DNA of 64,000 nucleotides from Geothrix sp. (GCF_030219325.1 NZ_CP126625.1:3150857-3214856); one strand, 5' to 3'. Positions 27,368-37,456 are shown, counted from the stretch's first letter. Program-made: numbers and translations. Notes: generated by a model not told the origin, from the letters alone.

Positions 27368-29245
27368 ATGGCACGCATCGAACGGGAGTGGCAGGCGGAA
27401 CATGAGGGCTCGGCCCTGGCTTCTGAACTGCACCGGATCATGGTCATCAGCCACCGGCAGGCCAAGGGCTTCATCGACTGCAACTGCGTCACGGTGAATG
27501 GCGAGATCGTGCAGAAGCACGGCCATCGGCTGAAGGCCGGCGACTCGGTCAGGGTGGAATTCGATCCCGAGCAGACCTACGAGGTGCTGCCGCCGGAGCG
27601 CAAGCTGAAGGCCGGCCCCTTCGAGACGCTGTGGGAGGACAACCACCTGCTCTTCGTCTTCAAGCCCGCGGGCCTGCTCACGGTGCCCGCCGAGCAGGGC
27701 GGCGAGCCCAGCCTGGCCGAGGCCATCACCGAGGCCTACCGGCGTCGCGGCTTCAAGCGTTTCAACCTGTACATCGTGCATCGCCTGGACCGCTTCACCA
27801 GCGGCGTGCTGGTGTTCGCGAAAACGCCCGAGGCCCTCCACGGCCTGAAGAAGCACTTCGAGCTGCACCGCCTCCAGCGCGTCTATTTTGCCGTGCTGGT
27901 CGGTGAGCTGCCGGAGAACAGCGGCACCCTGGCCGGGCACCTCATCGAGCACGCCAAGTCCCTGAAGATGTCCGTGGCCGTCGCCCGCAAGGGACCCGGC
28001 GGCGGCAAGCGCATGCCCCCCGGCGCCAAGGAGGCGGTGACCCACTACCGCGTCATCGAGCGCCTGCCAGGCCACACCGTGGTGGAGGTGAAGCTGGAAA
28101 CCGGCCGCCGCAACCAGATCCGGGTGCAGTTCGCCGACCGCGGCTTCCCCCTCCTGGGCGACCAGGTCTACGGCGTCGAGAGCCCCCTGCTGGACCGCCA
28201 GGCCCTGCATGCCGAGCTGCTGGGCTTCAAGCATCCCGTCACCGAGGAGCAGGTCACCGTCACGGCCCCCATGCCCGCGGACATGGAGGCGGCCCTGAAG
28301 GTGCTGCGCAACCAGGCCCGGCTCGTCCGCGCGTCCACGGGCGTGAAGGGTGAGGAGGGCATCTTCCAGCCCACCGAAAGCTTCGATCACAAGCTCAAGC
28401 GCGTGGCCCGCGCCAAGCGCTATGAGGATCGGGACGAGGCCCCCAACCGTCCGGCCCGCCCCCGACCAGGTGGCAGCGAGGAGCGGCCCCGCCGCACCTT
28501 CGGCGCCACGGATCGGCCGTCCCGTCCTCCTCGTCGCGAGGATGGCGATACCCGCCCCAGGCACACCTCCGGGCCCAGCGATCGCCCCGCCCGTCCCCGC
28601 CGGGAGGATGGTGACGCCCGGCCCAGGCCCGCTTCCGGCCCCAGCGAGCGCCCCGCCCGCCCGCGTCGCGAGGATGGTGATGAGCGTCCCCGCCGTAGCT
28701 TCGGGTCCGCCGAGCGTCCGGCCCGGCCCCGCCGGGAGGATGGTGACGCCCGCCCCAGGTCCACTTCCGGCCCCAGCGAGCGCTCCGCCCGCCCGCGCCG
28801 CGAGGACGGTGATGAGCGCCCCCGCCGCAGCTTCGGTTCCGCCGAGCGTCCGGCCCGGCCCCGCCGGGAAGACGGTGATGCCCGCCCCAGGTCTACTTCC
28901 GGCCCCAACGATCGCCCAGCCCGCCCTCGCCGCGACGACGGTGACGAGCGCCCCCGCCGCAGCTTTGGTTCCGCCGAGCGTCCGGCCCGGCCCCGCCGGG
29001 AGGATGGCGAGGTCCGCCGGCCCAGGCCCGCGTCGGGTCCCGCGGATCGCCCGGCCCGCCCGCGCCGCGACGAGGGGGACGAACGCCCGCGCCGTACCTT
29101 TGGCGCCGGTGACCGGCCCACCCGGCCCCGCAGCGCCTCAGGCCCCCATGACCGCCCGTCCGGTCCCCGCCGGGAAGGCGCCACTGGGCGCCCCTCGGGC
29201 AAGCCCGCCCCGCGGACAAATAAACCCAAACCCCGGAAACCCTAG
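27368..29245 (+). CDS. RluA-family pseudouridine synthase with long Arg/Pro/Asp-rich repeat tail
   Basis: The protein has 625 residues. An S4 RNA-binding domain (about 15-75: MVISHRQAKGFIDCNCVTVNG) precedes the catalytic domain with HRLDRFTSG, where D141 is the catalytic aspartate, and GRRNQIRVQFA. It isomerises uridine to pseudouridine in rRNA or tRNA; the target site is unknown. Residues about 360-625 are a disordered tail of 22-residue tandem repeats. ATG 27368 was chosen because GGAGGG lies 8 bases upstream; ATG 27350, six codons earlier, is also possible. The enzyme core alone would be a usual length (~330). Confidence 0.88.
   Translation: MARIEREWQAEHEGSALASELHRIMVISHRQAKGFIDCNCVTVNGEIVQKHGHRLKAGDSVRVEFDPEQTYEVLPPERKLKAGPFETLWEDNHLLFVFKPAGLLTVPAEQGGEPSLAEAITEAYRRRGFKRFNLYIVHRLDRFTSGVLVFAKTPEALHGLKKHFELHRLQRVYFAVLVGELPENSGTLAGHLIEHAKSLKMSVAVARKGPGGGKRMPPGAKEAVTHYRVIERLPGHTVVEVKLETGRRNQIRVQFADRGFPLLGDQVYGVESPLLDRQALHAELLGFKHPVTEEQVTVTAPMPADMEAALKVLRNQARLVRASTGVKGEEGIFQPTESFDHKLKRVARAKRYEDRDEAPNRPARPRPGGSEERPRRTFGATDRPSRPPRREDGDTRPRHTSGPSDRPARPRREDGDARPRPASGPSERPARPRREDGDERPRRSFGSAERPARPRREDGDARPRSTSGPSERSARPRREDGDERPRRSFGSAERPARPRREDGDARPRSTSGPNDRPARPRRDDGDERPRRSFGSAERPARPRREDGEVRRPRPASGPADRPARPRRDEGDERPRRTFGAGDRPTRPRSASGPHDRPSGPRREGATGRPSGKPAPRTNKPKPRKP
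28514..29113 (+). repeat. 66-bp tandem repeats inside the pseudouridine synthase gene
   Basis: Nine units begin near 28514, 28583, 28649, 28715, 28781, 28847, 28913, 28979 and 29048. Each encodes about 22 residues of the form RPARPRREDGD + RPR + variable + SGPSE or SFGSAE. Two variants (GDARPRxxSGP and GDERPRRSFGSAE) alternate through most of the array, giving a 132-bp super-repeat. Most units are exactly 66 bp; two are 69. Confidence 0.9.
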
Positions 29246-29271
29246 CCCTGCCCTGGGGCATCCTTGATCCG

Positions 29272-29730
29272 ATGCGACCCCTCTGCTGCTGTCTGTTTGC
29301 CACGATCCTGGTCGCCCAGGATCCGGGGGCAGCTCAAGCGCTCCCGCTGAAGGTGCGGACAGGCCTGGGATCAGGTCCCACCACCGCCATCGAGCTGGCG
29401 CCCCCCGGCTGCTGGGACGGACTGTTGCTGTCGGCCTCCCTCCGTCCCGCGCCGCCCCCACGGCGCCGCGGGGCCGAGGCCACGGTGGAGGTCTGGGACC
29501 TGCTGCCACCCAGTGAAACCCGCCGCGAGGCCTTCAGCCTCTACCTGGGGGGCCTCCGGGAGCGTTTGTCCAGGGCCTTCACACAACCACCCCCCAAGCT
29601 CCAGGCCCTGGAACTGGGCGACATCATGCAGTCCGACCCCAGCCAGCCGCAGAAGCTGGATCTGACCAAGGTGAAGTCCATGCAGGAGCGCTTCAACCGG
29701 CTGCCGCCCAGCGGATTGCCGGCGAAGTAG
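29272..29730 (+). CDS. Hypothetical secreted protein
   Basis: The protein has 152 residues. The first ~22 residues resemble a signal peptide (MRPLCCCLFATILVAQDPGAAQA), although its hydrophobic core is short and holds three adjacent cysteines. The rest contains a proline- and arginine-rich patch (PAPPPRRRGAE) and amphipathic segments (FSLYLGGLRERLSRAF). No family is recognised. It follows the pseudouridine synthase by 26 bp and converges on the pterin dehydratase gene. Confidence 0.55.
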   Translation: MRPLCCCLFATILVAQDPGAAQALPLKVRTGLGSGPTTAIELAPPGCWDGLLLSASLRPAPPPRRRGAEATVEVWDLLPPSETRREAFSLYLGGLRERLSRAFTQPPPKLQALELGDIMQSDPSQPQKLDLTKVKSMQERFNRLPPSGLPAK

Positions 29731-29742
29731 GCACCGCCCGGG

Positions 29743-30051
29743 CTAGAGGTGCTCCAGATACAGCCGGTCCAGGGCCTCGGCCAGGTCCAGGTCGCGCTGG
29801 GTGATGCCGAGGCTGACGTGGGTCATGAGTACGGCGACGACCCACCGGTAGCCCAGCGTCAGGTCCGGGTGGTGGTTCACGGCCTCGGCGTGCTCCGCGG
29901 CGGCCACCACGAAGCCGAGCCCGCGGGGATAGGACGAGAACGCGAAGCGCCGGCGCAGCGTCAGGCCGTGGGAATCGCCCTGGGCCACCCACTCGGGATG
30001 CCGCGCCAGGAAGGCCTCCATGGCTTCAGGGCTGACCAGATCCTTGGACAT
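29743..30051 (-). CDS. phhB: Pterin-4a-carbinolamine dehydratase
   Basis: The protein has 102 residues, full length for the family. The signature EHAEAVNHHPDL (H60, H61, P62, D63) and the following THVSLGITQRDLDLA with H78 match the active-site histidines. It dehydrates 4a-hydroxytetrahydropterin so that the cofactor of aromatic amino-acid hydroxylases can be recycled. A GGGGGAAAG ribosome binding site precedes the start. No phenylalanine hydroxylase is in the window, but 4-hydroxyphenylpyruvate dioxygenase lies 7.6 kb away, consistent with tyrosine catabolism in this organism. Confidence 0.93.
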   Translation of the reverse strand: MSKDLVSPEAMEAFLARHPEWVAQGDSHGLTLRRRFAFSSYPRGLGFVVAAAEHAEAVNHHPDLTLGYRWVVAVLMTHVSLGITQRDLDLAEALDRLYLEHL

Positions 30052-30117
30052 GCTTTCCCCCCTGGTGCATCCTAATCCGTTGCCTCCGGTTTTGTTACGC
30101 CTTCCTCGAGTCCCGCC

Positions 30118-30876
30118 ATGCCCTTCAACCACCCCCCCCTCCTCGGCCGCGTCGCCTTCGTCAGTGGATCCTCCCGGGGCATCGGCCGGGCCATCGCCGT
30201 GGAGCTGGCCCACTGGGGGGCGGACGTGGTGGTCCACGCCCAGAAGAACCTGGACCTGGCCGAGGCCGTGGCGGCTGAAATCCGCGGCCTGGGCCGCCGC
30301 GCCATGGTCGTGCTAGCGGACGTGCGGGTGAAGGCGGAGCTGGAGGCCGCCGCCGACCGCGTGAAGGCCGAGCTGGGCCCGGTGGACATCCTCGTGAACA
30401 ACGTGGGCACCCGGCAGGACGGCCCCTTCATCCTCATGGGCGACGAGAAGTGGGAGGAGGTCATGAACGTCAACCTCCGGGGCACCGTCTACGCCACCAA
30501 GGCCTTCGTGCGGGGCATGATGGCCCGCAAGTGGGGCCGCATCGTCAACATCGTCAGCCCCACGGGCATCATCGGCAAGGCGGGCCAGACCAACTACGGC
30601 GCCAGCAAGGGCGCGGTGATCGCGCTCACCAAGAGCCTGGCCCGGGAGATGGCCCCCTTCGGCGTCCTGGTGAACGCCGTGAACCCTGGCCTCATCCACA
30701 CCGAGCTCACCCAGGACGTGTCCGAGGAGATGCGCCGCGAGATGCTGGCCCCGGCCATCCTCAAGCGGGAGGGCGAGCCGGAGGAGGTGGCCGGCGTGGT
30801 GGCCTTCCTCTGCTCCGAGTGGGCCAGCTACATGAGCGGCCAGATCATCAACGTGGACGGGGGGCTGTGCCCCTAA
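30118..30876 (+). CDS. Short-chain dehydrogenase/reductase (3-oxoacyl-ACP reductase type)
   Basis: The protein has 252 residues. The glycine motif reads SGSSRGIG, then NNVG, the serine in NIVSPTG, and Y160/K164 in YGASK. The C-terminal INVDGGLCP fits FabG-type SDRs. It is an NAD(P)H-dependent ketone reductase with unknown physiological substrate. It converges with a receiver-domain gene, with a 4-bp overlap of the stops. It shares the fold but little more than core motifs with the dehydrogenase at 13301. Confidence 0.88.
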   Translation: MPFNHPPLLGRVAFVSGSSRGIGRAIAVELAHWGADVVVHAQKNLDLAEAVAAEIRGLGRRAMVVLADVRVKAELEAAADRVKAELGPVDILVNNVGTRQDGPFILMGDEKWEEVMNVNLRGTVYATKAFVRGMMARKWGRIVNIVSPTGIIGKAGQTNYGASKGAVIALTKSLAREMAPFGVLVNAVNPGLIHTELTQDVSEEMRREMLAPAILKREGEPEEVAGVVAFLCSEWASYMSGQIINVDGGLCP

Positions 30877-31247
30877 CTTACCGATGGCCCTAGCAGTGCG
30901 TTGATCTTCCCCACCAGCCGGACCAGGTCCACGGGCTTGGTGTCGTAGTCATCGCAACCCGCCGCCATGGCTTCCTGCCGGTCCGAGGTCAGGGCCCTGG
31001 CGGTCAGGGCCACCACGGGGATGTGGGCGGTCCGGGGGTCGGCCTTGATCTGCCGGGTCGCCTCATAGCCATCGATGCCGGGCAGCCCGACGTCCATGAG
31101 CACCAGGTTCGGCTGGCGTTCCCGGCAGAGCTGCAGGCCCTGTTCCCCGTCCTCGCCGGTGATCACGGTGAAGCCGCGGCGCTCCAGCAGACGCGAAATC
31201 GCGTCCCGGTTCATCTCGTTGTCTTCCACCAGCAGGAGCGTCGGCAT
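30873..31247 (-). CDS. Single-domain response regulator (CheY-like)
   Basis: The protein has 124 residues: a complete receiver with the acidic pair in LLVEDNEMNRD, the phospho-acceptor in LVLMDVGLPGIDG, threonine in VALTARA, and lysine in DTKPVD. The EDNxxNRD opening resembles receivers attached to or served by hybrid histidine kinases. No output domain is present. It lies 70 bp downstream of folD on the same strand; no kinase is nearby. Confidence 0.92.
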   Translation of the reverse strand: MPTLLLVEDNEMNRDAISRLLERRGFTVITGEDGEQGLQLCRERQPNLVLMDVGLPGIDGYEATRQIKADPRTAHIPVVALTARALTSDRQEAMAAGCDDYDTKPVDLVRLVGKINALLGPSVS

Positions 31248-31317
31248 CGGGGGGGTCCACCGAAAGTGTTACCGAAGCACCGGGATTTCGCACCCTCGGG
31301 AGAAGGGGGAGGTCCGG

Positions 31318-32232
31318 CTAGGCGTTCCGGTTCGCGGCCACCAGGGTGTTGCTGAGCAGGCCGGCGATGGTGAGGGGGCCCACCCCGCCCGGGACCGGCG
31401 TCACCGCAGAAGCCACCTCCATGGCCTCCCCGAAGCGGACGTCGCCGCAGAGGACCCCGCCCTTGGCGCGGAGGGTCTCCAGCTTTCTGGGTTCGGCAGC
31501 GAAGATCCGGGCGCCAAGGGCCTCGTCCTCCACCCGGTTGATGCCCACGTCCACCACCACGGCGCCGGGCTTGATCCAGGAACCCTCCACCAGGCCGGGG
31601 CGGCCCACGGCGGCCACCAGCAGGTCCGCCTCGCGGCAGACCGCCGCCAGGTCCTGGGTGCGGCTGTGGGCGATGGTCACGGTGGCATGCTGCTCCAGCA
31701 GCATCAGGGCCATGGGCTTGCCCACGATCTCGCTGCGGCCCAGGACCACGGCGCGGATGCCCTTGAGGGCCACGCCGTGGTGGGCCAGCAGGGACATGCA
31801 GGCCGTGGGCGTGCAGGGGCGCAGGCCCGGCAGGCCCTCCAGCAGCAGGCCCTGGTTCATGGGGTGGAACCCGTCCACATCCTTGGCGGGGCTGATGCGG
31901 TGGAGGGCCCGCTTGGAATCCAGCCCCTTCGGCAGGGGCAGCTGCACCAGAATGCCGTCCACGCCGGTGTCGGCGTTCAGCTGGTCGATGAGGGCGTCGA
32001 GGGTGGCTTGGGGCGTGTCCGCCGCCAGCCGGTGCTCGATGGAGGTGATGCCGACCTTGGCGCAGGCGGCTGACTTGTTTCGGACGTAGACCTGACTGGC
32101 CGGGTCATCGCCCACCAGCACCACGGCCAGGGCCGGGGCCCGGAACCCCTTGGCCAGGCGTCCCTCGACCCCCTGCCGGACCTCCTCCAGCATGCGGTCC
32201 GCGTGCGCTTTGCCGTCCAGGATCATGGCCAT
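31318..32232 (-). CDS. folD: Methylenetetrahydrofolate dehydrogenase / methenyltetrahydrofolate cyclohydrolase
   Basis: The protein has 304 residues. Family motifs are present: VGDDPASQVYVRNK with the catalytic Lys in the following KSAACAKVGI region, GILVQLPLP, DVDGFHP, VVLGRSEIVGKPMA and TPVPGGVGPLT. It interconverts 5,10-methylene-THF and 10-formyl-THF, feeding the one-carbon pool also used by the MTHFR fusion and MetH at the left of the window. ATG 32232 has GGAGG 8 bases upstream; a second ATG two codons later is possible. Confidence 0.96.
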   Translation of the reverse strand: MAMILDGKAHADRMLEEVRQGVEGRLAKGFRAPALAVVLVGDDPASQVYVRNKSAACAKVGITSIEHRLAADTPQATLDALIDQLNADTGVDGILVQLPLPKGLDSKRALHRISPAKDVDGFHPMNQGLLLEGLPGLRPCTPTACMSLLAHHGVALKGIRAVVLGRSEIVGKPMALMLLEQHATVTIAHSRTQDLAAVCREADLLVAAVGRPGLVEGSWIKPGAVVVDVGINRVEDEALGARIFAAEPRKLETLRAKGGVLCGDVRFGEAMEVASAVTPVPGGVGPLTIAGLLSNTLVAANRNA

Positions 32233-32368
32233 GGGTGCCCCCTCCAACCATTGAATCCCAAGGCCCCTGTGGCCCTCATCAAGATTCTGTTCTCTTGAGC
32301 ATTCGGGAGAAAAGCGTTAGACTTCAGGCTCAATTCGGCCATGGTGTCCCGTTTCGGGCCCAAGACTG

Positions 32369-32395
32369 GGTGGGTTCGACCCACCTTTTTTGTTG
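32369..32395 (+). terminator. Intrinsic terminator / leader attenuator before rimP
   Basis: GGTGGGT-TCG-ACCCACC is followed by TTTTTTGTTGTT. It ends about 17 bp before the rimP start and lies in the 179-bp gap downstream of the divergent folD start. A terminator here cannot serve an upstream + strand gene, because none exists. It is therefore best read as a leader attenuator of the rimP-nusA-infB operon. Confidence 0.75.
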
Positions 32396-32411
32396 TTCTG
32401 TCGGAGTCTCA

Positions 32412-32981
32412 GTGGACTTGAAGAAAGTGCAGCCTCCCCTCGAGCGCCAGCTGGCCCTGCTGGGCTATGAGCTGGTGCACCTGGAGCTTGTCCGCGAGGG
32501 CAAGGATGAGACCCTGCGCCTCTACATCGACCATCTGGACGCCGAGACCAGCCACCGCAAGGTCACCCTGGACGACTGCACCACCGCCCACGAGGGCCTG
32601 CTGCTCTGGATGGACGTGGAGTTCCCCGACCTGCGCGAAAAGCTCGGGGTGGAGGTGAGCAGCCCCGGCATGGAGCGCCCCCTGGTGAAGGCCGATCATT
32701 TCCGGCGCTTCGCGGGGAGGCTCTGCCGCGTCCAGACCGCCGCCCCCATCAACGGCCAGAAGCGCTTCAAGGGGTGGATCGGCCCCGTGGCGGACGGCAG
32801 CGTCACCCTCGAAGAGGACGGCGTGCTGAAGGCCGTGCCCATCGAGGCCATCCAGAAGGCCCGGCTGGCCCCCTTTGACGAAGACAAGACCCCCCGGCCC
32901 AAGCACCTGGTCGGGCGATTCACCGAACTGCCTGATGCCGACGGCGTAGAGACAAGCGCCGCCGAAGAAGAGGAGGCCTGA
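32412..32981 (+). CDS. rimP: Ribosome maturation factor RimP
   Basis: The protein has 189 residues from the GTG start, which has CGGAG 6 bases upstream. RimP signatures are LGYELVHLEL, LRLYIDH, DDCTTAHEGL and VEVSSPGMERPL. It assists 30S subunit maturation. The C-terminal ~30 residues are an acidic extension beyond the usual domain. It is the first gene of the conserved rimP-nusA-infB operon; nusA follows after a single base. Confidence 0.93.
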   Translation: MDLKKVQPPLERQLALLGYELVHLELVREGKDETLRLYIDHLDAETSHRKVTLDDCTTAHEGLLLWMDVEFPDLREKLGVEVSSPGMERPLVKADHFRRFAGRLCRVQTAAPINGQKRFKGWIGPVADGSVTLEEDGVLKAVPIEAIQKARLAPFDEDKTPRPKHLVGRFTELPDADGVETSAAEEEEA

Positions 32982-32982
32982 G

Positions 32983-34311
32983 ATGGCAAACGTCGCAACG
33001 ACCTTTTTCGACAGCGTGAAGATGATCGCCGCTGAAAAGGGCATCCCCGAAGAAGATGTATTCGCCGCCGTCGAGGAAGCCCTCGCCAAGGCCGCGGACA
33101 AGTATTTCAATGCCCAGGATTTCTACGGCAACTTCCAGGCCCAGATGGACCGGGAGACCGGCGAGTTCCACGTCTACGCCCTGAAGCAGGTGGTGGCCGA
33201 GGTCGAGGAAGAAGATCTCGAGATCAGCCTGGCGGAAGCCCAGACCCTGAACCCGGACGCTGCCGAGGGGGACACCCTCTGGCTGCCCCAGGACACCAGC
33301 CAGCTGGGCCGCATCGCCGCGCAGGCCGCCAAGCAGGTGCTGGTCCAGAAGGTCCGCGAAGCCGAGCGTGAGCGCATCTTCACCGAGTTCGCCGACCGCA
33401 TCGGCGAGGTGGTGGTGGCCGAGGTCAAGCGCTTCGAGAAGAGCGCCATCATCCTCGAGATCGACCGCGTGGAATCCATGCTGCGCCGCAGCGAGGCCCT
33501 CCGTGGCGACCGCTTCGACAAGGGCCAGCGCATCAAGGTGGTCATCGTCAGTGTCGACCGCAGCGCCAAGGATCCCCAGGTCCAGGTGAGCCGCACCGAT
33601 CCGCGGCTGCTCATCAAGCTCTTCGAGAACGAAGTGCCGGAAATCCATGACGGCACGGTGGTCATCCGCAACTGCGTCCGCGAAGCCGGCGACCGCGCCA
33701 AGGTGGCCGTCCACAGCCTCGATCCCGATGTCGATCCCGTGGGCGCCTGCGTGGGCCTCAAGGGCAGCCGCGTGCAGGCCATCATCCGCGAGCTGAAGAA
33801 CGAGAAGATCGACATCGTCCGCTACTCGGACGACCCGGCCCAGTTCATCGCCAACGCGCTGAACCCGGCCAAGGCCATCCGCGTGAACCTCGGCGACCCC
33901 GAGGGACGCCGGGTCGAGGTGGTGGTGGACGACGAGCAGCTCAGCGTCGCCATCGGCAAGCGCGGCCAGAACGTGCGCCTCGCCGCCAAACTGACGGGCT
34001 GGAACATCGACGTCCGCAGCGAGGCCGACAAGCGCCGCGAGGCCGAGGTCGCCATGGGTCTGGCCCTGCCCGTCCCGGAGGCCGTGGATGCCCCCGATGA
34101 GGAGGCCGCCGCCCCCGCTTCCACCCTGCTCGACACCCTCCAGGTCGAGGGCCTGGACGCCATGCTGGCCGACCGTCTGGCCGCGGCGGGTTATCCCGAC
34201 GCCAAATCCCTTTACACTGTTACGGCCGAACAGCTGATGCAGGTGGAAGGCATGGACCAGGATCTGGCCTTCCGTCTCATCGATGCCGTGCAGGCTCACT
34301 TCGGGGAGTAG
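32983..34311 (+). CDS. nusA: Transcription termination/antitermination factor NusA
   Basis: The protein has 442 residues. The N-terminal RNA-polymerase-binding domain covers about 1-130. An S1 domain ([20 protein letters not shown]) and two KH domains ([34 protein letters not shown]) follow. A C-terminal helix-hairpin-helix-like module is at 385-440 ([15 protein letters not shown]). Its Shine-Dalgarno sequence GAGGAGG lies within the rimP end. It modulates pausing, termination and antitermination; NusA is a plausible partner in any attenuation at the hairpin upstream of rimP. Confidence 0.96.
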   Translation: MANVATTFFDSVKMIAAEKGIPEEDVFAAVEEALAKAADKYFNAQDFYGNFQAQMDRETGEFHVYALKQVVAEVEEEDLEISLAEAQTLNPDAAEGDTLWLPQDTSQLGRIAAQAAKQVLVQKVREAERERIFTEFADRIGEVVVAEVKRFEKSAIILEIDRVESMLRRSEALRGDRFDKGQRIKVVIVSVDRSAKDPQVQVSRTDPRLLIKLFENEVPEIHDGTVVIRNCVREAGDRAKVAVHSLDPDVDPVGACVGLKGSRVQAIIRELKNEKIDIVRYSDDPAQFIANALNPAKAIRVNLGDPEGRRVEVVVDDEQLSVAIGKRGQNVRLAAKLTGWNIDVRSEADKRREAEVAMGLALPVPEAVDAPDEEAAAPASTLLDTLQVEGLDAMLADRLAAAGYPDAKSLYTVTAEQLMQVEGMDQDLAFRLIDAVQAHFGE

Positions 34312-34369
34312 GCTGTCGTCCTGCAGCCCCCTTCCTTCTTCCCACCCCAGGCCGAGGTAATCCGCTTAC

Positions 34370-37300
34370 ATGCTGCGCATCAACCAACTCGCCAAAGAGC
34401 TCGGAGTCGCCAATCAGGAGGTCATCGAGGCCTGTGAGAAGCGGCTGGGCCTCCAGGGGAAGAGCCACAGCTCCAACCTCACCGATGACCAGGCGGACCA
34501 GCTCCGCCGGGGTTTCCAGGGCAAGCACAAGGGCGAGCAGGAAGCGCCCCCCCTCGCCCTGCACAAACCCTCCGCCGCCGTGAAGGTGGTGAAGGGCCCC
34601 GCCCCCGCCGCCCCCGCCGTCCGCCTCGAACCCAAGGCGGAGCCCGAGCCCGCCAAGCCCGCCCCGGCCGTGCTGGTGAAGAAGGCCGAGCCCAGGCCCG
34701 AGCCCCCGGCTGAGCCCGCCCCTGAGGTGAACCCCGCTCCCAAGGCGGCCGACCCCGTGGTGGCTGAGGCCCCCGCCGTCGAGCCCCCCGCCAAGGCGCC
34801 GGCCCCGGCTCCGGTGGCGCCCCCCGCCCCTGCCGAGCCCGTGGCGGAGACCTTCTCCCGCCTCAAGGTGTCCACCGCCGCTCCCGCGCCGGCGCCCCGG
34901 GAGGACAAGCCCGCCCGCTACATCCAGCTGCCGCCCGCACGCCCCACGGGCCCCGCGGCTCAGCGCCCGGCCCCGCAGGCCCCCGCGCCCGCCCAGCCTC
35001 AGACACCGGCCGGCGGCCCCCGCCCCGAAGCGGGCGCCCGGCCCATCGTCCAGCGCCCCGGCCAGTCCCCGAGCAATGTCCAGCGCTCGGGCATGCCGCA
35101 GAAGGAAAAGGCCGTCCTGCAGATGGCCACCAATACCGGCCGCGGCGAAGTGCGCCACGAGCCCGTGCCGCCCGTCACCCCGGCCCGGCGCCCCTACATT
35201 CCGCCCGCCATCACCGAGATGCGGACGGATCAGGGCTTCAGCCGCATCAAGACCTCGGACACCCCGGCCCCGGCCCCAAGGTCCACGGAACCCGCCCGCT
35301 ACATCCAGCTGCCCCAGGCCCGACCTGCGCCTGGCAGCCGGCCCAGCGGCCCTGGCGGCCGCCCCGGCGGTCCCGGTGGCCCTGGTGGTCGCGGCCCCGG
35401 TGGCCCCGGCGCGCGTCCCGGTGGCCCCGGCGGTCGTCCCGGCGGCCCCGGTGGCCGCCCCGGCATGGGCCCACGCACCGGCGGTCCCGGCCGCGGTCCC
35501 TCCATTCCCGCCTCAGGTCCCATTGATCCCAACAGCCAGAAGGGCCCCGGTCGCGGCGCCCACGTGGGTGGCAAGAAGAAGAAGGGCGGCTACGTCCGGA
35601 GCAAGGAAGAGGAACTCGACCTCAAGCTCCGCCAGCCCCGCTCCCGCGCCCAGCAGGTGGCCAGCGAATACATCGAAGAGGAAATCGGCATCGTCATGCT
35701 GTCCGAAGGCGTGACCGTCAAGGAACTCGCCGAGAAATGCAACCGCCCCGCCAAGGACGTGGTCGCCAAGCTGCTCCACCGCGGCATCTTCGCCACCATC
35801 AACCAGCCCCTCGACACCGAGATGGCCAAGGACATCGCCCGCGAGTTCGGGTTCCTGGCCGACATTGTCACCTTCGAGGAGGACGTCCAGATCATGGCCG
35901 ACGAGTCCGGCGATGTGCAGGGCGAGAAAAAGCCCCGTCCCCCCGTCGTCACCATCATGGGCCACGTCGACCACGGCAAGACCTCCCTGCTCGATGCCAT
36001 CCGCAAGACCAAGGTGGCGGCCGGCGAAGCCGGCGGCATCACGCAGCACGTGGGTGCCTACCACGTGGACGTGAAGGATCCGAACACCGGCGAGATGCGC
36101 CAGGTGGTCTTCCTCGACACCCCGGGCCACGAAGCGTTCACGAAGATGCGCGCCCGCGGCGCCAAGGTCACGGACATCGCCATCCTGGTGGTGGCCGCAG
36201 ACGATGGCGTCATGCCCCAGACCGTGGAATCCATCAACCACGCCAAGGCCGCGGATGTGCCCCTGGTGGTGGCGGTCAACAAGATCGACAAGCCCGGCGC
36301 CAACCCGGACAAGGTCCAGCAGGGCCTGCTCCAGCACAGCGTCCAGACCGAGGCCTATGGCGGTGACGTGCCCGCCGTGCTCGTCAGCGCCAAGACCAAG
36401 CAGGGCCTGGATGAGCTCCTCGAGACCATCCTGCTCGTGGCCGACCTGAAGGAACTGAAGGCCGTTTACGACTGCCCCGCCGCCGGGTCCATCATCGAGG
36501 GCCGCCTCGACCGCGGCCGCGGTCCCGTGGCCACGGTCCTCGTGCAGCGCGGCACCCTCAAGGCCGGCGACATCTTCGTGGCCGGCGCCACCATGGGTCG
36601 CGTCCGCGCCATGTTCGACGACCTGGGCCGCAAGGTCACCGAGGTCGGTCCCTCCAGCGCCGTGCAGATCCTCGGTTTCGAGGAGGTGCCCAGCGCCGGC
36701 GACAACTTCCAGGTGGTCGAGGACGAACCCAAGGCGCGCACCATCGTCACGTTCCGCCAGGAGAAGGCCAAGCAGGCGGCGCACCTCAAGCAGCGCGCCA
36801 CCCTGGAGACCCTGTTCAGCACCATCAAGGACGGCCAGGTCAAGGAGCTCGCCCTCATCATCAAGGCCGATACCCAGGGTTCTGTCGAATCCCTGGTGGG
36901 CCAGTTGGAGCGCCTCAGCACCGACAAGGTCCGGGTGCGCATCATCCACAGCGCCGCCGGCACCGTCACCGAGAACGACGTGCTGCTCGCCGAGGCTTCC
37001 AAGGCCACCATCATCGGCTTCCACACCAAGGCCGAGAAGAAGACCGAGGAGCTCGCCCGCGAAGAGGGCGTGGATCTGCGCTTCCACGACATCATCTACA
37101 AGGTCACGGAGGAGATCGAGCAGGCCATGGTCGGCATGCTGGATGCCACCGAGAAGGAGACCGTCCACGGCCAGGCCGAAGTGCGCCAGCTCTTCAAGAT
37201 CGGCCGCACCGTCATCGCCGGTTCCTTCGTCACCGAAGGCAAGGTCCAGAAGTCCTTCAAAGTCCGCGTCAAGCGGGGCGAGGCGGTCCTCTTCGAGGGC

Positions 37301-37456
37301 GGCCTGAAGAACCTCAAGCGATTCAAGGAGGACGTGACCGAGGTGAAGAACGGCCTCGACTGCGGCATCTCGCTCGAGGGCTTCGACGAGCTGAAGGAAG
37401 GGGACATCCTCGAGTTCTTCAGCAAGGAGAAGGTGATCGCCACCAGCCTGAGCTGA
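34370..37456 (+). CDS. infB: Translation initiation factor IF-2
   Basis: The protein has 1028 residues, long for the family. An IF2_N module ([13 protein letters not shown]) is followed by about 330 residues of Pro/Ala-rich low complexity. Next comes a Gly-Pro-Arg tract around 325-375 (repeats of GGPGGRPGG) and a second IF2_N-type module (about 440-490). The GTPase domain has G1 GHVDHGKT at about 531-538, DTPGHEAF and NKIDKPG. Domains II, III and the fMet-tRNA-binding C-terminal domain ([21 protein letters not shown]) complete it. It loads initiator tRNA on the ribosome. Confidence 0.97.
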   Translation: MLRINQLAKELGVANQEVIEACEKRLGLQGKSHSSNLTDDQADQLRRGFQGKHKGEQEAPPLALHKPSAAVKVVKGPAPAAPAVRLEPKAEPEPAKPAPAVLVKKAEPRPEPPAEPAPEVNPAPKAADPVVAEAPAVEPPAKAPAPAPVAPPAPAEPVAETFSRLKVSTAAPAPAPREDKPARYIQLPPARPTGPAAQRPAPQAPAPAQPQTPAGGPRPEAGARPIVQRPGQSPSNVQRSGMPQKEKAVLQMATNTGRGEVRHEPVPPVTPARRPYIPPAITEMRTDQGFSRIKTSDTPAPAPRSTEPARYIQLPQARPAPGSRPSGPGGRPGGPGGPGGRGPGGPGARPGGPGGRPGGPGGRPGMGPRTGGPGRGPSIPASGPIDPNSQKGPGRGAHVGGKKKKGGYVRSKEEELDLKLRQPRSRAQQVASEYIEEEIGIVMLSEGVTVKELAEKCNRPAKDVVAKLLHRGIFATINQPLDTEMAKDIAREFGFLADIVTFEEDVQIMADESGDVQGEKKPRPPVVTIMGHVDHGKTSLLDAIRKTKVAAGEAGGITQHVGAYHVDVKDPNTGEMRQVVFLDTPGHEAFTKMRARGAKVTDIAILVVAADDGVMPQTVESINHAKAADVPLVVAVNKIDKPGANPDKVQQGLLQHSVQTEAYGGDVPAVLVSAKTKQGLDELLETILLVADLKELKAVYDCPAAGSIIEGRLDRGRGPVATVLVQRGTLKAGDIFVAGATMGRVRAMFDDLGRKVTEVGPSSAVQILGFEEVPSAGDNFQVVEDEPKARTIVTFRQEKAKQAAHLKQRATLETLFSTIKDGQVKELALIIKADTQGSVESLVGQLERLSTDKVRVRIIHSAAGTVTENDVLLAEASKATIIGFHTKAEKKTEELAREEGVDLRFHDIIYKVTEEIEQAMVGMLDATEKETVHGQAEVRQLFKIGRTVIAGSFVTEGKVQKSFKVRVKRGEAVLFEGGLKNLKRFKEDVTEVKNGLDCGISLEGFDELKEGDILEFFSKEKVIATSLS

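Noticed and set aside
28420-29267. Long open frames on the other strand and in another frame across the Arg/Pro repeats (269 and 305 codons)
   Set aside because: They mirror the 66-bp tandem repeat of the pseudouridine synthase tail, have no ribosome binding site, and lack any recognisable domain.
32340-32400. GGTGGGTTCGACCCACC considered as a tRNA T-arm (an initiator tRNA precedes rimP in E. coli)
   Set aside because: No acceptor, D or anticodon arms fit around it, and it is followed by a T-tract, so it is a terminator hairpin.
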